A stretch of DNA of 64,000 nt from Dicaeum eximium (lineage: Eukaryota > Chordata > Aves > Passeriformes > Dicaeidae), in NCBI GenBank assembly GCA_013396995.1, contig VWZP01010207.1, positions 37,892 to 101,891 on the forward strand, read 5' to 3'. The translations under genes and the position numbers were made by a program. The number at the start of each line of letters is the position of its first letter. Position 1 is the stretch's first letter. The notes under the pieces are model-generated. The model did not search any database and was not told the DNA's origin. It saw nothing but the letters and a program-made list of their open reading frames with translations. Shown in pieces: positions 22,701 through 31,601 of this stretch.

Positions 22701-25568
22701 GCTTTCAGTAAGTTAGAGCTTTTGGAGAAATCTGTATCATGTCATCTTTTCTTTTCCCCTCCCCATCCCCACATCCTTTCTCCAGTGAGGATCTGGGAGC
22801 TGCGAGGCAGGCCCTGGGCTGGGCGTGTGGGAGGGGATGGTTGCAGCACCAGGGCAAGAGCGGGAGGTTGGGCCATGCCACCGCCAGCCCCGTGGCCAGG
22901 CTACAGAGAGAGGGGGCCAGCGCCCTGGGAGAAGGGCTCAGCATGCCTGGCTGGAGAGCCTTGGGATACTTAGGGTGGCAGGGGCAAGAGGAATGCCCTA
23001 CGAGCTGGACGGCAGGGTGTGGACAAAACATTCTCATGGGTCAAATTTTCAAAAGCACCTCTAGTTGATGCTTTTTGTCAGCTCCTGTGAACTCTGCCTA
23101 CGTAGCCACAGGCCCACCAAAGGCCCCACAGGTCACCAGGCCCAAAGGGTCAGGCACAGGCAGGGAGAGGGGCAGGACAGAGTCTCCGGTGCCACATTCA
23201 TCAACCCTGCCCATCCACCAGTCCCTGCCCTGGTGTGTGGCAGAGCCTGTGGAGAATGAGCGCTCTCCACTCCAGCATGCACGGCACTGCCAGATCACCC
23301 TGCCCTGCCCCACAGGCTGCCCTGATCCAGACTCCTCCCTACAGTCCTCTCACCTGCTGCCTGGTTTTGGGCTGCAGTGGTTTGTGTGACACCCTTGCAG
23401 AGGGCTGGAGGGTGAATCCATTGGCTTAGGGGTTTGTAGTGCTCTCAGATTGGTTTTTCCTTAGCACTGGAGATTTGGCATGGTCTGTCCCGCTGCCTAG
23501 GAGATGGCTCCATGTCCAGGCTGGCGTCAGGGCCCCATCCGGGCAGCCAGCGTCAGATGAGCTGACAGCTCTTCATTCCCCTGATTTGAGGGGACAGTCT
23601 TTTTGCCACAGAAACCACTGTGTGCCTGGCGCTGCCTGGGCACTCTCCTGTTCCCTGCTCCAGTGGCTGCATCCCATGATCATTCCCACCCCATCAACAC
23701 TGAGCTTTTGGCAAATGTATACTTGTCCTGGTAGGGGAGGGATGCAGAAGGATGGCTGGCTGTCAGAGCGCTCAGGTCAGCAGGAGCTGGGGTTGGCTGC
23801 CCCACAGAGGGGCAGCTTCTCCCACACGCCATTGGGAGATGATCCCAGAAGGTTCTCCCTCCTTGGGCAGGTGCTATGATGAGCAGACTGCCAGGCACAT
23901 CTAATTCATGTTTCTGCACTACAGGTGTCAGCAGGAAATACTTTTCCTACCTAAATTTGTTATTCAAAACTGTTTAAAGAGTGGTGATATTGAAACCCAA
24001 GGGAACCACAAAGGGAAACATTTAAATCTCTGTGTTGAGGATGCTGAAAAAGGGAGTGTTAAGCTGTGCTGTGATCCCCCCACACTACTCTCTGTAACCA
24101 GATTGTCTCGCCCACTTCTGTCTGCTGGGTTTTGGTCCCACGTATCTTCTGTCACAGAAGAGCTTTCTGAATGCTCCCTGGCATCTCCGTGAAGCTCGGA
24201 CCAGGACCTCCTCAGACAGTATGCCCACTCTCTGTGTCATCCCATGAGTTTGCTGTCCTGCAGAGCATTGAAAATTTGGCCCTTCCTATCTCAGAGGATT
24301 TTTTCACCTGTTGCTGAAGGCACAATTAGAGCTGGGCAGGGAGCTGAGTGGGCAGCTGACACCACGCTGCCTTGATGCTTCTTGTGCTGTGAGCAGCTGA
24401 TGCTGAGGGCTGGGGTGAAAAACAGGGCAAAAACATGCTTCCTCCTCCCTTCTCTGAGCATTTGAGAGTGCAGGATCCTGCCAGGGCAGAGCAACGGTGT
24501 TTTGCATTTGGCAGCATCCCTTGGGGAAAAGTTGTGCGTACCTCTCAAATTCCATATCATGTAGGCAAATATTTCTGTGCCAACACCATCTGGGACACAG
24601 ATGTGGGCACAGACGAGCCAGATTCCCTTTGCTGCAGTAGTAACTGTCGGGTGTTCTCTGTTATGTCTCATTTTCAGGGCTACTTACCTGAAAACAAATT
24701 CAATCGCATCCTCACCGAGCCTGTGCTCCGGGACACTGGGCCGCGCCGGAGAGGGAGGAGGCCCCGGAGTGAACTCCTTAAAGGCTCTGGTGTTGTAGCA
24801 GATTCTTCTTCTGGAATGGGACCACTGTTCATGAATGGACTAATTGCTGGGATGGATCTAGTGGGACTTCAGAACATGAGAAATATGCAAGGGATCCCTC
24901 TGACCGGGCTGGTCGGGTTTCCTGCTGGCTTTGCAGCAGTGCCCGCTGGTGAGGATGTGAAGAGCACCCTGAGCATGTTGCCCATGATGCTCCCGGGCAT
25001 GGCGACCGTACCCCAGATGTTCGGTGTGGGAGGACTCCTCAACTCCCCAATGACAACAACTTGCACCGCGACTGCTCCAACTTCATTAACAAGCACAACG
25101 AAAGGTGGCACAGCCAGCGCTGAGAAAGCCAATGAGGAGAAACAGGGCAGCCAGGATGGGAAAAAGGAACCTCTTGCTGAAGATAAGCCTGGTCCTAGTT
25201 CATTTTCTAATCAGACAGAATCTGCAATAACTACCAGTAGTCCTGTAGCTTTTAACCCATTTCTTATCCCAGGGATGTCTCCTGGACTGATCTATCCTTC
25301 CATGTTCCTTTCCCCTGGCATTGGCATGGCACTGCCTGGCATCCAGCAAACTAGGCATTCAGAGGTGGCAACCCTGGAGAGCCAGAAGCGGAAGAGGAAG
25401 AAAGCAAAAGGGGAATTGGCAAACCCAGAGCCAGAAACTGTCTCACTGCCGGAAAAAGAAGCTGCAAACAGTCAAAACTGTGTGCAGCAGAGCCTGCCAG
25501 CGGCGGCAGAGAAGGAGCAGGATGGACCAGCAGAGGAGGAGCGCCAAGCAGCTCACAATACCGATTAG
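270..25568 (+). CDS. CHD6: CHD6, chromodomain helicase DNA-binding protein 6 (3' two thirds, 20 exons)
   Basis: ATP-dependent nuclear chromatin remodeller of the CHD6/7/8/9 subfamily. The visible part starts in the C-terminal helicase lobe (motif VI, ARCHRIGQ) and runs to a TAG stop. Twenty exons with GT-AG introns and consistent phases sum to 5448 bases, 1815 aa; the family protein is about 2700 aa, so roughly 900 N-terminal residues are missing off the left edge. Order within the visible part: helicase end (1-55); conserved post-helicase block (56-219); SANT/SLIDE-like DNA-binding region (220-690); long acidic low-complexity exon (631-1148); BRK-related block starting at ARAPTIAQLLQEKTLYSF (1149-1267); a second BRK-like remnant, LLDWLRQQSDYTLDVP (1416-1519); and a C-terminal module with FMNGLIAGMDLVGLQNMRN. 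That tail matches my memory of CHD6 better than CHD7, CHD8 or CHD9. Exons: 270-434, 826-1005, 1704-1814, 3112-3314, 3713-3912, 7210-7369, 7942-8031, 8971-9074, 9659-9788, 10025-10085, 10767-10824, 11487-11706, 13672-13880, 14991-16544, 17146-17294, 17578-17784, 18432-18878, 19520-19708, 21447-21566, 24678-25568. Confidence 0.93.
826..1005 (+). CDS. CHD6: CHD6 visible exon 2
   Basis: 60 codons, phase 0 at both ends. It contains EVEDLLRKGAYGALMDEEDE and the CEEDIDQILQRRT segment, the conserved post-helicase element of CHD6-9. Confidence 0.95.
1211..1246. repeat. Tandem duplication, 18 bp x 2
   Basis: AGAGCATTGAGAAGGGGC occurs twice in a row in a CHD6 intron. Copies are identical as read. Confidence 0.85.
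1704..1814 (+). CDS. CHD6: CHD6 visible exon 3
   Basis: 37 codons, phase 0 at both ends. It encodes the FVASGNRTDISLDDPNFW and QKWAKIAELDTD segment, highly conserved among CHD6-9. TAG acceptor, GTAAGA donor. Confidence 0.94.
2068..2268 (-). mobile_element. CR1 LINE fragment, antisense
   Basis: The stretch reading GAGAGCATTGTCCAAATACT, then CCATTCCCTGGGGAGCCTG and AGGGAAGAACCTTTTCCTGA, is the antisense CR1 3' UTR pattern. Neither a 3' tail nor RT sequence is visible. A similar block recurs near 59310-59530. Confidence 0.75.
2569..2598. repeat. (GT)15 microsatellite
   Basis: Uninterrupted GT dinucleotide run in the CHD6 intron between visible exons 3 and 4. Confidence 0.95.
3112..3314 (+). 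CDS. CHD6: CHD6 visible exon 4
   Basis: 203 bases, entering in phase 0 and leaving in phase 2. It encodes IDRPRVRKQTKHYNSFEEDE, an acidic stretch (SELDSDSDERP) and a basic RRFNEKTRRYLRAE helix. Confidence 0.95.
3713..3912 (+). CDS. CHD6: CHD6 visible exon 5: SANT-like segment
   Basis: 200 bases. It encodes GWGRWKDILTHGRFKW and KDMEMICRALLVYCVKHYKG, a SANT/Myb-like DNA- or histone-binding unit. It starts by completing a Gly codon begun in the previous exon. Confidence 0.95.
4453..4565 (+). mobile_element. tRNA-Ile-derived SINE with CR1 tail (TguSINE1-like), 5'-truncated
   Basis: The first part matches the 3' half of tRNA-Ile: CCAAGGTTGTGGGTTTGAT, a B-box-like GGTTTGATCCC at 4469-4479, then CCCATACGGGC. 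It continues into GACTCAATGATCCTTATAGG and ends in ATTCTGTGATTTTTGTGATT, a CR1 3' tail with its 8-bp repeat. The tRNA 5' half with the A box is absent, so it is a truncated dead copy. This tRNA-Ile plus CR1 layout is the one described for zebra finch SINEs. Confidence 0.82.
4566..7209 (+). other. CHD6: CHD6 intron, no recognised content
   Basis: About 2.6 kb between the SINE and visible exon 6. Short open frames occur but show no domain pattern or exon-like borders. Confidence 0.6.
7210..7369 (+). CDS. CHD6: CHD6 visible exon 6
   Basis: 160 bases. It encodes LSAPVPRGRKGKKTKNQ, a basic possible nuclear-localisation segment, and NADWLATCNPEVVLHDDSY. The donor GTGAGT at 7370 directly abuts a CR1 repeat. 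Confidence 0.95.
7375..7620 (-). mobile_element. CR1 LINE 3' end, antisense, abutting a splice donor
   Basis: Begins CATAGAATCATGGAGTGG, the reverse complement of the CR1 ATTCTATG-type tail, and continues GGTTGGAAGGAGCCTTAAGG, CAACCTGTGCCAGGGCCTCA and TTTAAAACCATTCCCCCTTG. It is a typical 5'-truncated copy of about 245 bp. It starts within 5-6 bases of the donor GT at 7370. Confidence 0.93.
7942..8031 (+). CDS. CHD6: CHD6 visible exon 7
   Basis: 90 bases, phase 2 at both ends. It encodes VLLRVRMLYYLKAEVLGEAA followed by DKAFEGTPA, a helix-rich segment between the SANT-like units. Confidence 0.94.
8971..9074 (+). CDS. CHD6: CHD6 visible exon 8: SLIDE-like segment
   Basis: 104 bases. It encodes LDVLLPDIDYVEIPVDWWN and ADKSLLIGVFKHG, the aromatic-rich start of a SANT/SLIDE-like unit. 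Confidence 0.95.
9659..9788 (+). CDS. CHD6: CHD6 visible exon 9
   Basis: 130 bases. It continues the SLIDE-like unit with YERYNAMRADPALCFLEKVG, then passes into a polar linker. Confidence 0.94.
10025..10085 (+). CDS. CHD6: CHD6 visible exon 10 (short linker)
   Basis: 61 bases encoding an acidic, Lys/Glu/Ser-rich linker (VEKEESSGEKLERLSKQE). The sequence is poorly conserved; the call rests on reading phase and clean splice sites. Confidence 0.82.
10767..10824 (+). CDS. CHD6: CHD6 visible exon 11 (short linker)
   Basis: 58 bases encoding DIVAAGVGEASEKRDEPAA. The acceptor has a strong pyrimidine tract, the donor is GTGAGG, and the phase matches both neighbours. Confidence 0.82.
11487..11706 (+). 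CDS. CHD6: CHD6 visible exon 12
   Basis: 220 bases. It encodes LTARLRRLVTVYQRCNRKEL, conserved in CHD6-9, then LQDEMFRRASEMDSV. The acceptor (TTTGAAG) is weak in pyrimidines. Confidence 0.93.
11707..13671 (+). other. CHD6: CHD6 intron, no recognised content
   Basis: About 2 kb of intronic sequence between visible exons 12 and 13. I see no repeat family or exon-like ORF that I can support. Confidence 0.6.
13672..13880 (+). CDS. CHD6: CHD6 visible exon 13: Myb/SANT-like unit
   Basis: 209 bases. It encodes WTRREQADFYRTVSSFGVIY and then FRAISRLEKKTDESLEKYF, a Myb/SANT-like helical unit typical of subfamily III CHD proteins. Confidence 0.95.
13881..14990 (+). other. CHD6: CHD6 intron, no recognised content
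   Basis: 1.1 kb between visible exons 13 and 14, with only a short GT-rich run near 14560-14572. Confidence 0.6.
14991..16544 (+). CDS. CHD6: CHD6 visible exon 14: large exon with WWECGKHDRDLL unit and acidic region
   Basis: 1554 bases, 518 aa. The first third encodes YVEPITEERAARTLYRIELL and WWECGKHDRDLLVGTAKHG, a conserved SANT-like unit. The rest is Ser/Glu/Pro-rich and probably disordered, with a run of acidic residues near 16050-16092. It ends in phase 1 at a GTATGA donor; reading through gives a short intronic extension to a stop at 16573. Confidence 0.94.
17146..17294 (+). CDS. CHD6: CHD6 visible exon 15: start of conserved BRK-related block
   Basis: 149 bases. It encodes KEIDDLQDARAPTIAQLLQE and KTLYSFSEWPK, highly conserved in CHD6-9, ending in phase 0. 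Confidence 0.94.
17578..17784 (+). CDS. CHD6: CHD6 visible exon 16
   Basis: 69 codons. It encodes DRVIINRIDNICHAILKGKW, directly continuing the SEWPK motif of the previous exon, then a Ser-rich linker. Confidence 0.94.
18432..18878 (+). CDS. CHD6: CHD6 visible exon 17
   Basis: 149 codons. It contains FAKDERKHRRPYEFEMERDA, LGMDLSGILQAGLIHPVTGQ and a basic patch MRRRRGRRKNVEGMD. Bases 18621-18755 have a diverged copy in a downstream intron at 19923-20053. Confidence 0.94.
19520..19708 (+). CDS. CHD6: CHD6 visible exon 18: BRK-like remnant
   Basis: 63 codons. A Pro/Gln-rich linker leads to KSLLDWLRQQSDYTLDVPSF, which resembles the core of a BRK domain (compare the LVEWLKLHPTYTVDMP type in CHD7). 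Donor GTAAGG. Confidence 0.92.
19731..19782. repeat. (TG)n / (TCTG)n microsatellite
   Basis: Imperfect TG run with TCTG interruptions, about 20 bases downstream of the donor of visible exon 18. Confidence 0.93.
19923..20053 (+). pseudogene. Diverged partial copy of CHD6 exon 17 inside the intron after exon 18
   Basis: This 131-bp stretch aligns base by base with exon 17 positions 18621-18755. Shared blocks are GAACTCCTCTCCTTTCCCCC, ACACAAACATGCCCA, CTGGGCATGGAC and TGTCTGGCATC. A one-base deletion relative to exon 17 shifts the frame, so it is not a functional repeat of that peptide. The copy carries CCCCCAG at 19943-19949 and AAGGTCAGT at 20046-20054, usable as acceptor and donor. The exon so defined (19950-20048) is 99 bases with an in-frame TGA. 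Confidence 0.88.
21447..21566 (+). CDS. CHD6: CHD6 visible exon 19
   Basis: 40 codons. It encodes FSDKPKQRRQRCKDPSKLD then SSLTGEERVPVVHKGTGRR. This joins two BRK-type blocks; the second block seems abbreviated compared with CHD7. Confidence 0.93.
21567..24677 (+). other. CHD6: CHD6 last intron (3.1 kb)
   Basis: The intron runs from a GTAAGC donor to a TTTTCAG acceptor. No repeat or extra exon was recognised. An open frame runs through the acceptor from 24435 but is simply exon 20 read upstream. Confidence 0.65.
24678..25568 (+). CDS. CHD6: CHD6 visible exon 20: C-terminal exon
   Basis: 297 codons including TAG at 25566-25568. It encodes YLPENKFNRILTEPVLRDTG, the basic PRRRGRRPRSELLK motif, FMNGLIAGMDLVGLQNMRN, a hydrophobic Met/Pro/Gly-rich region, and a basic QKRKRKKAKG stretch near the end. 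Confidence 0.95.
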   Translation, partial: GYLPENKFNRILTEPVLRDTGPRRRGRRPRSELLKGSGVVADSSSGMGPLFMNGLIAGMDLVGLQNMRNMQGIPLTGLVGFPAGFAAVPAGEDVKSTLSMLPMMLPGMATVPQMFGVGGLLNSPMTTTCTATAPTSLTSTTKGGTASAEKANEEKQGSQDGKKEPLAEDKPGPSSFSNQTESAITTSSPVAFNPFLIPGMSPGLIYPSMFLSPGIGMALPGIQQTRHSEVATLESQKRKRKKAKGELANPEPETVSLPEKEAANSQNCVQQSLPAAAEKEQDGPAEEERQAAHNTD

Positions 25569-26323
25569 AACTTTTGTTTCATTGAAAGAAAAACACAAAA
25601 AGATCGTGGCTTGTGAGTTTCTTATCCCATAAACTCTTTGTTACTTCCCCTCCCACCCTACTCCACCTTCATAAACCTGTGTTTCCATGAGTAATATTAT
25701 CTACCTAATTCCCTGTCAGAAAAATCTGGTGACATACTACATGTTAATAGTTGCAGGGTCTTGCCACTTATTAGATAAACAGTGTTGTCTAGCTAGTATG
25801 GGAGGCACCGAATTCTCATTCTGTTTTTCCAGTTAATCATCCCAGCCGAAAATAGCAAATCCAGAACTTGGTCACCTTCCACAAATTGCTCACTCCTTTG
25901 AGAAGAAAAAGTAGCAAAAAAACAAGAGGAAAAGTGTTTATCTCTTGGTCTAACACACAGACAAGGGTATTTCTGTCTACAGTGACACTGAATGAAAAAG
26001 CCTATATTTGGGCTAAAAGCACAGCTATAGTAAGTGCTAATGTGTATTTTTGATTTAAAGTATTTCCCTATTTTATCATGGTTACTAGAATAGTATAGAC
26101 AGAAGTATATAACTAATGATTGAAAATGCATATATTCATTTCTTTGAAAGGAAAAGCATAACTGGTAGTGATATAATTTCTTGATCACCCCCACTTCAAA
26201 GGTTTGGAGACAAACTGCAGAGAGCGAAAAAACGATGTAGACATTCTTTTGTGTTTTTTAAAAGCAACATTTGGTTTTATGTTACGTGAAATTTAGTTGT
26301 CCTTTCCTTGGTAGTTACAAGAA

Positions 26324-26345
26324 CTTTCCAGCTTGAGCTGGAAAG
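26324..26345 (+). repeat. Perfect inverted repeat in CHD6 3' UTR
   Basis: CTTTCCAGCT and AGCTGGAAAG are separated by TG. In RNA this gives a stem of at least 8 bp with a loop of about 6 nt. Confidence 0.85.
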
Positions 26346-26933
26346 GTTTTGCACACTTGCATGACTTTTCTGGGGTTACTGTATCTGTAGCAACCAGTTC
26401 CTTCATCATTCTGCTTGTCTTCAGTTCTCCTCTCTGGCGTTAGTTCTCAGCTATGGCATTACAGGTGCTCTAAAGGTATTTTTTTCCAGCTGTGAACAGA
26501 CCACACTGATTTTAATGCTCTTATATGAACTCTTAGGCTTTCTGAGTTTTTCCATTTCCCACTCATTACCCCAGAAGCTACGTTCTTTCAACAAACACAG
26601 AGAAGGCTGTAGCCAGCTTCCCTCCTTGGGGAGTCCTCTGAGAAGGACCCTTGAGACTTTCAGAGCCTGAGTTTCTTACTTTCTAGTGGTGGACTGTGAA
26701 GAGATGACTTTGGCTTCTTCCCATTCCGTTTGCTGTTGAGCAGTATTTCCAGTCCTCCAAATGATTTCAGCATCCGCATTTCAAATGGACGGGTTTTAAT
26801 GCTGCCAGCCCCCCACTCCAGCTCTGGGTACTGAGACTCCTCCACAAGCTGCTCTTCTGATTTCTCCTTCCCCTCACTCCTTTAATTCTTCTTTCACTTG
26901 GGGTTGTTCTTGCAGCTCATGGTCTGAGAAATT

Positions 26934-26939
26934 AATAAA
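26934..26939 (+). promoter_or_regulatory. CHD6: Candidate proximal CHD6 poly(A) signal
   Basis: AATAAA within ATTAATAAAG, about 1.37 kb after the stop codon. Confidence 0.45.
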
Positions 26940-27989
26940 GCCACAGTGGTGCAGCAGTGAGCGAAAGGCAGGCTGGGAGGGAGTTGGAGTGTGCTATTCA
27001 TCAGTTTCACACTTGGTTGTCACAATTTACTGTATTTTTTACTTTTTTTCCTGTTGCAGTTTTGCTAATTTATCGGATGGTCCAAATGTTTTGACATAAC
27101 TATTTCAGTTTGCATTATTTATTTATGATGCTTTTTGTCATTGTCTTTTATACATTTGGGATTATAAATTATGTACATGTTAAAATTAGCATCTCAAAGA
27201 AGTCTGTTACTCGTGGTCAAAAAACCAGTTGGTTTATATTTTCACAGAATTTATTCCCAGTTTACTGGATTGGATTATTTTTTTTAAAGTATGTAGCTGA
27301 TCATAATGCAATCGTCCTCTTCCCCAATAATTGTGTTCTATTTAATAACATTCTTGTAGCATAGATACTGTATCACTATCGACAGATTTCTTAGAAATGC
27401 TGCTATCTCTATTTAACTAACATTTTGTTCAGTTTTTGCCTCCAGTGGAAGCAGAAAGGGTTTTTTCAGCTGTTAAATCCAAAATCAATATAATTTATTT
27501 ATGTAAAAAAAAAGTCACGATTGATATATTTTTGAACCTTTTAAGTACTAACTTTGTTTTTATTCAGTGGAAGAACATGTACTTGTCCTAAATCCTTAAA
27601 ATACAAATGCTATAAAACTTCATATATCTTCAAAGCCTTACTGTGAATGGATACAGAAATCTCTTCCAAATCCATTTCTTGTTATGGGATGGTTTTTTCA
27701 GGGTTACACACGTAAGGAACAGGGTTTAAAGTGAAATTTATTTAATTAGCCAGCATGCTCTATACCTTGTTCTTCCTTAGCAGACATGTATGCTACGTCT
27801 CTGGGTGTTTAGGCTTCTCTTTGCTACTTTGTGACCCTTTTGCAACCTGATATACTCTGTGGATTATTTAGACTGTAAGGCGTTAAGTGGCTGCTTCTTC
27901 TTTTCCATCATATCCCAAACAAACGCCAAATTTTCACTGGTTTTCATGGCTATTCACACACATACATCCTTCACCAAATGTGCTAACAA

Positions 27990-27995
27990 AATAAA
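27990..27995 (+). promoter_or_regulatory. CHD6: Candidate distal CHD6 poly(A) signal
   Basis: AATAAA followed by CTGTCTGTGCTCTTG, then T-rich sequence from about 28045. It lies near the end of the AU-rich UTR-like composition. Confidence 0.55.
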
Positions 27996-28015
27996 CTGTC
28001 TGTGCTCTTGAACAT

Positions 28016-30779
28016 GGATAAAAAGAAAAAGATTTAAAAGTCAGATTTTTATTTTTTTAATTTAGTGACTAGATGATGCTTATCTTTCAGACTTGGGAGA
28101 GCCTTGCTACAGATGTATATAATTTTTTTCAGCAAATATATGTGAATGTTTAATTCACCTGACTCAGTGATAAACGTGACTTGCCTTTTTCTCAGCATGA
28201 ACCCATTGAGAAGCTGTTGAAAACATTGACCTGGTCGCTGCTCTAGACTTGCTCCTGGTGCCCTGTGTGTTACTCTGAGTTGGGCTACTCACTGTGAGAG
28301 GCCAAACCGGCAGCTCTCACAGCACTCCGGGGTGAACTCGCCGGCATGAGGGAACTCATGTCCCGCATGGGTTGCAAGATACCAGGAGCAGCCCAAGCTC
28401 CAGGGACAGTTTAAGCACAGAGGATGCACACGGGCTCTCTGCTGACCCGCTTTTTCCACAAGGGTGGGTGGAAGCCCGGAGACCTCCACAGACATCACAA
28501 ACACCCCCGCCCTCCAAGCAGTTACACTTAGCATTTGCACAGCCCCTCCCAGCAGATGGGATACTGGGGGTGCTGGGCTCCTCTCCCTGCACTTCCTGCA
28601 CCGCCAGGTTCTGTGAAATGCTTGTCCTAAATCTCAGTGTAAGGATCTCAGGCTTTAGCAAAGCAGGCATTCGTCATTGTTTCATCAGAATGATGTGCAG
28701 GACCAGCTCCATTCTTCCAAGATCCAGGAAAAAAGACACAGAGTAAAACCAGTGCTTTTACCACTCTGCCTGGCCTATATAAGCACCTTGTCCTGGTATT
28801 TTGTTACTGCTTTGGGGAAGAAAAAGAGAAAAGTACCCAGCAGAAAAGACTGGCAAAATGGTAGTGTGAACTATGAATTTCCAGTTCCAGAGTCTCTCTT
28901 TAAATTCTGGTTTCACACACTGCAGCCTTGCACCTCAGCATCCTAATGCAGGATATTTGCTGGCAGAATCTGCAGGAGGAGGGCCATGGAAGAGCATGTG
29001 CTGGCTTTGGGCTGTCACATCAGTGGTGGCTGCAGTGTCTCTGTTTCTTTAGACAAGATGTGCTACCTGTTGGTGGCAGTGAGTGGATGTGGTAGAAGAT
29101 GGGCACTGTGGGCACAGCTTGCCCCCTGTTGTGTTTTACAGGATACAGGTGCTCCTTCCCAGACTGTGAGAGAGTAAAACAGGCACAGGTGCACATCCCT
29201 GCTGTCCTTGCCTGGTTTTTATCTGACAGGACACAGAGAAGTTTTGTCACACATTTAGACAGGATCTCTTATTTATGGTCACAAAAACGGGAGAAGAATT
29301 TTCCTCAGCACTGAGCCATGGTTGGGGGAGCTTTACCTACCCCAAGTGCAGGTGTCCCCACTCTGGGCTATTGACAGTTACAAGAAAGGTTTTGGGGTTG
29401 GAAATCTTGGCCAGCAGTGAGCAGAAGGCAATTTCTCTAATGACATCTGGTTTGCATTGGAACTCGAGCTTTTCAATGCAGTTTTGCTCCTCAGCTCTTC
29501 AGGAGCCACTTCAGCCCCAGGGCTCTGTAGCATGGGCTGAGTCACAAGATCAGGAATCTCCTCACAGTTTACAACCTCAAAGCAGTTTTCGGGCACTATA
29601 CTACAGGTAAAGTCCCCAAATGCCAGTGCACAGCTGCCCATGGCACCCACACTTGGCCATGGGCACCGGACAGACAGACAGTGCTGCCAAGAAACGAGTT
29701 GGCCCAGCCACCTGCAGAGCAGCAGCTCTGGAAAAGTGGAGGGAAGAGAAATACAGTTTTTCTCTCAATCCCCTTCCCATCAATCTGCACAGTGTGCCCT
29801 GTATGTTTGGACAGCAGGCCTAGGAACATCATCCTCACCCTCCCATGTGGCTTTTTGGGATGCTGGTTGTTTCATGGTGCTCCCAGGGTTGGCTGGAGAC
29901 CATCAGTGCAGTGCCATAGGTGGCACTAATTTGCAAAGAATCAAGATTTCACCTCAAGAGGTATAAAACAATGCAAGATCTCCAGCCCAGCAGAAGACCA
30001 GTCCCACTCCCCATATGGCCTTGTTCTCCCTCCGGTGGGATTTTAATTCACTAACAACTCCATACAGCAGCACTACCTGGCTCCATTTGCTAGTGGTCTG
30101 GATGGGATGTGACATTACTGGTTTAACTTGGAACTCGGTCCCAGCCTGCCTGAACACATCAGTTCAGGCAAGCCCAGCATGAGCCTTCAGAGGGTTTCAA
30201 GAAATAGCAGTGTCTTGGACCTGTTGCAGGAGCAGCCGAGAGGAGTGCAGGTGCTCCAGCCTCTCCTCTTTCTGGGCTCCTGCCAAGCATTGGTTGTCAA
30301 GTTTTTCAGCTGGTTGTGCAATAGCATAGGGAGACATTGTACAGGAATTGCCTGTACTCTTTGCAAAAACAAAATTTTAAAGGAAAACCTCACAGTGACT
30401 TTTTTTCCCTTCCAGAAAAGGACAGAGATTTCTGATAGACGAAGACATGCGCAGAAAACAAAGCTCGGCTCGCCCAGAGGAAGACAAATCTCAGAAAGAA
30501 CAAATAAGCCTGTGGGACCCATAGCCTCATTACCCCAAAAGAAACACATTTCCTGTCTGCTCATGACAGGCAGTTTTCCATGCTATTACGGCAAATCTTT
30601 TTCCAAATAGATTTAAATGTTGGATTAAGGCTGATTTTTATTGAAAGTATTGGTTTGGAAAGCACATAACTGATCTGATTCTCGGTGAGGGACCAGCCCC
30701 ACCAGCCTGCAGATCCCACAAACTGATCTCTGCACTCTGCAAAAGGGCATTTTCAAGAAAACCAACCGCGGGATCTGTG
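28016..30779. other. CHD6-RBL1 intergenic region
   Basis: Sequence of mixed composition without a gene or repeat I can support. Short open frames on both strands lack domain patterns. Confidence 0.6.
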
Positions 30780-31453
30780 AGTGGGGTCGGAGGTCGGGGC
30801 AGGGCAGGGGCTGCCGAGTGAGCGGGTGCGGCGGGGCCGGGTCCTAAACGCGCCTCTGAGCATCCTCGCATGGCCGCGGGTACCGGGGAGGGGGATCCAC
30901 CGCACCCGCTCCGGGCGTGCTCCGTGTATTCTCCGTCCCACCCCCTCCCAGCAGAAGGGAGGTGGTTTAGGTATCCTCCAGTGACAGGCGGGTTCAGAGC
31001 CCTGTTCCCTCTCCCCGAACCAGCGCTGTGGATGCTGCGTGACTCGAGCCCGTTCCAGAGCTGCGGGAGCCGCTCTCCTGCTCACGGGGGCGGGCGGTGT
31101 CCTCACGGCTCCCGACGGACATGTAATGGTCCCAAGGGGGCTCCGTCCATGGGCGCCGCTCCCAGTGGAACCGGCACCTCGAAACGCTCTGAGCCCCCGC
31201 CACGAGCGGGATGGAGGCGGAGCCGTGTCCCGAGTGACCCGGGGGAGCGCGGCCGCGGCCCGGGAATGGGGGCGACTCCCCGCCCTGCAGGGGCGTGCGC
31301 GGGGCCCGGAGGCCGCCGAGAAGATGCTGCACCCACGCGTGTCCCAGGGCGCGGCGGGGCCGAGGAAAAGCCGCGCCTGCCCTGGCCTCCCGGAGCCCTG
31401 CGCGGGAACGGGCCGCGAGCACCAGCCAGCAGACGGGTGACCCCGAGGTCACC

Positions 31454-31542
31454 NNNNNNNNNNNNNNNNNNNNNNNNNNNNNNNNNNNNNNNNNNNNNNN
31501 NNNNNNNNNNNNNNNNNNNNNNNNNNNNNNNNNNNNNNNNNN
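31454..31542. other. Assembly gap (89 N) in RBL1 promoter
   Basis: A run of N in the most GC-rich part of the window, ending 59 bases before the RBL1 start codon. The gap size may be an estimate. Confidence 0.99.
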
Positions 31543-31579
31543 CCTCCCCGCGGCGGAAGCGGCCCCGCTCTTCCGGCGG

Positions 31580-31588
31580 TTTTGGCGC
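31580..31588 (+). promoter_or_regulatory. RBL1: E2F-type site upstream of RBL1 ATG
   Basis: TTTTGGCGC contains TTTGGCGC, matching the E2F consensus TTTSSCGC. It ends 13 bases before the ATG. Human RBL1 transcription is known to be E2F-controlled, so conservation is expected. ETS-like TTCCGG at 31571-31576 is adjacent. Confidence 0.72.
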
Positions 31589-31601
31589 GCGCTCCGCCGC
31601 C

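Larger units (their letters stand above)
25569..28015 (+). other. CHD6: CHD6 3' UTR
   Basis: AU-rich sequence of about 2.4 kb following the stop, with many T runs and TTTAT-type elements. The end is set by the AATAAA at 27990. A shorter form ending after 26939 is possible. No ORF of interest was seen. Confidence 0.7.

Noticed and set aside
270..25568. CHD9 as the identity of the first gene
   Set aside because: CHD9 neighbours an RB-like gene in human, but the C-terminal exon and the WWECGKHDRDLL region fit CHD6, and the neighbour here is RBL1, not RBL2.
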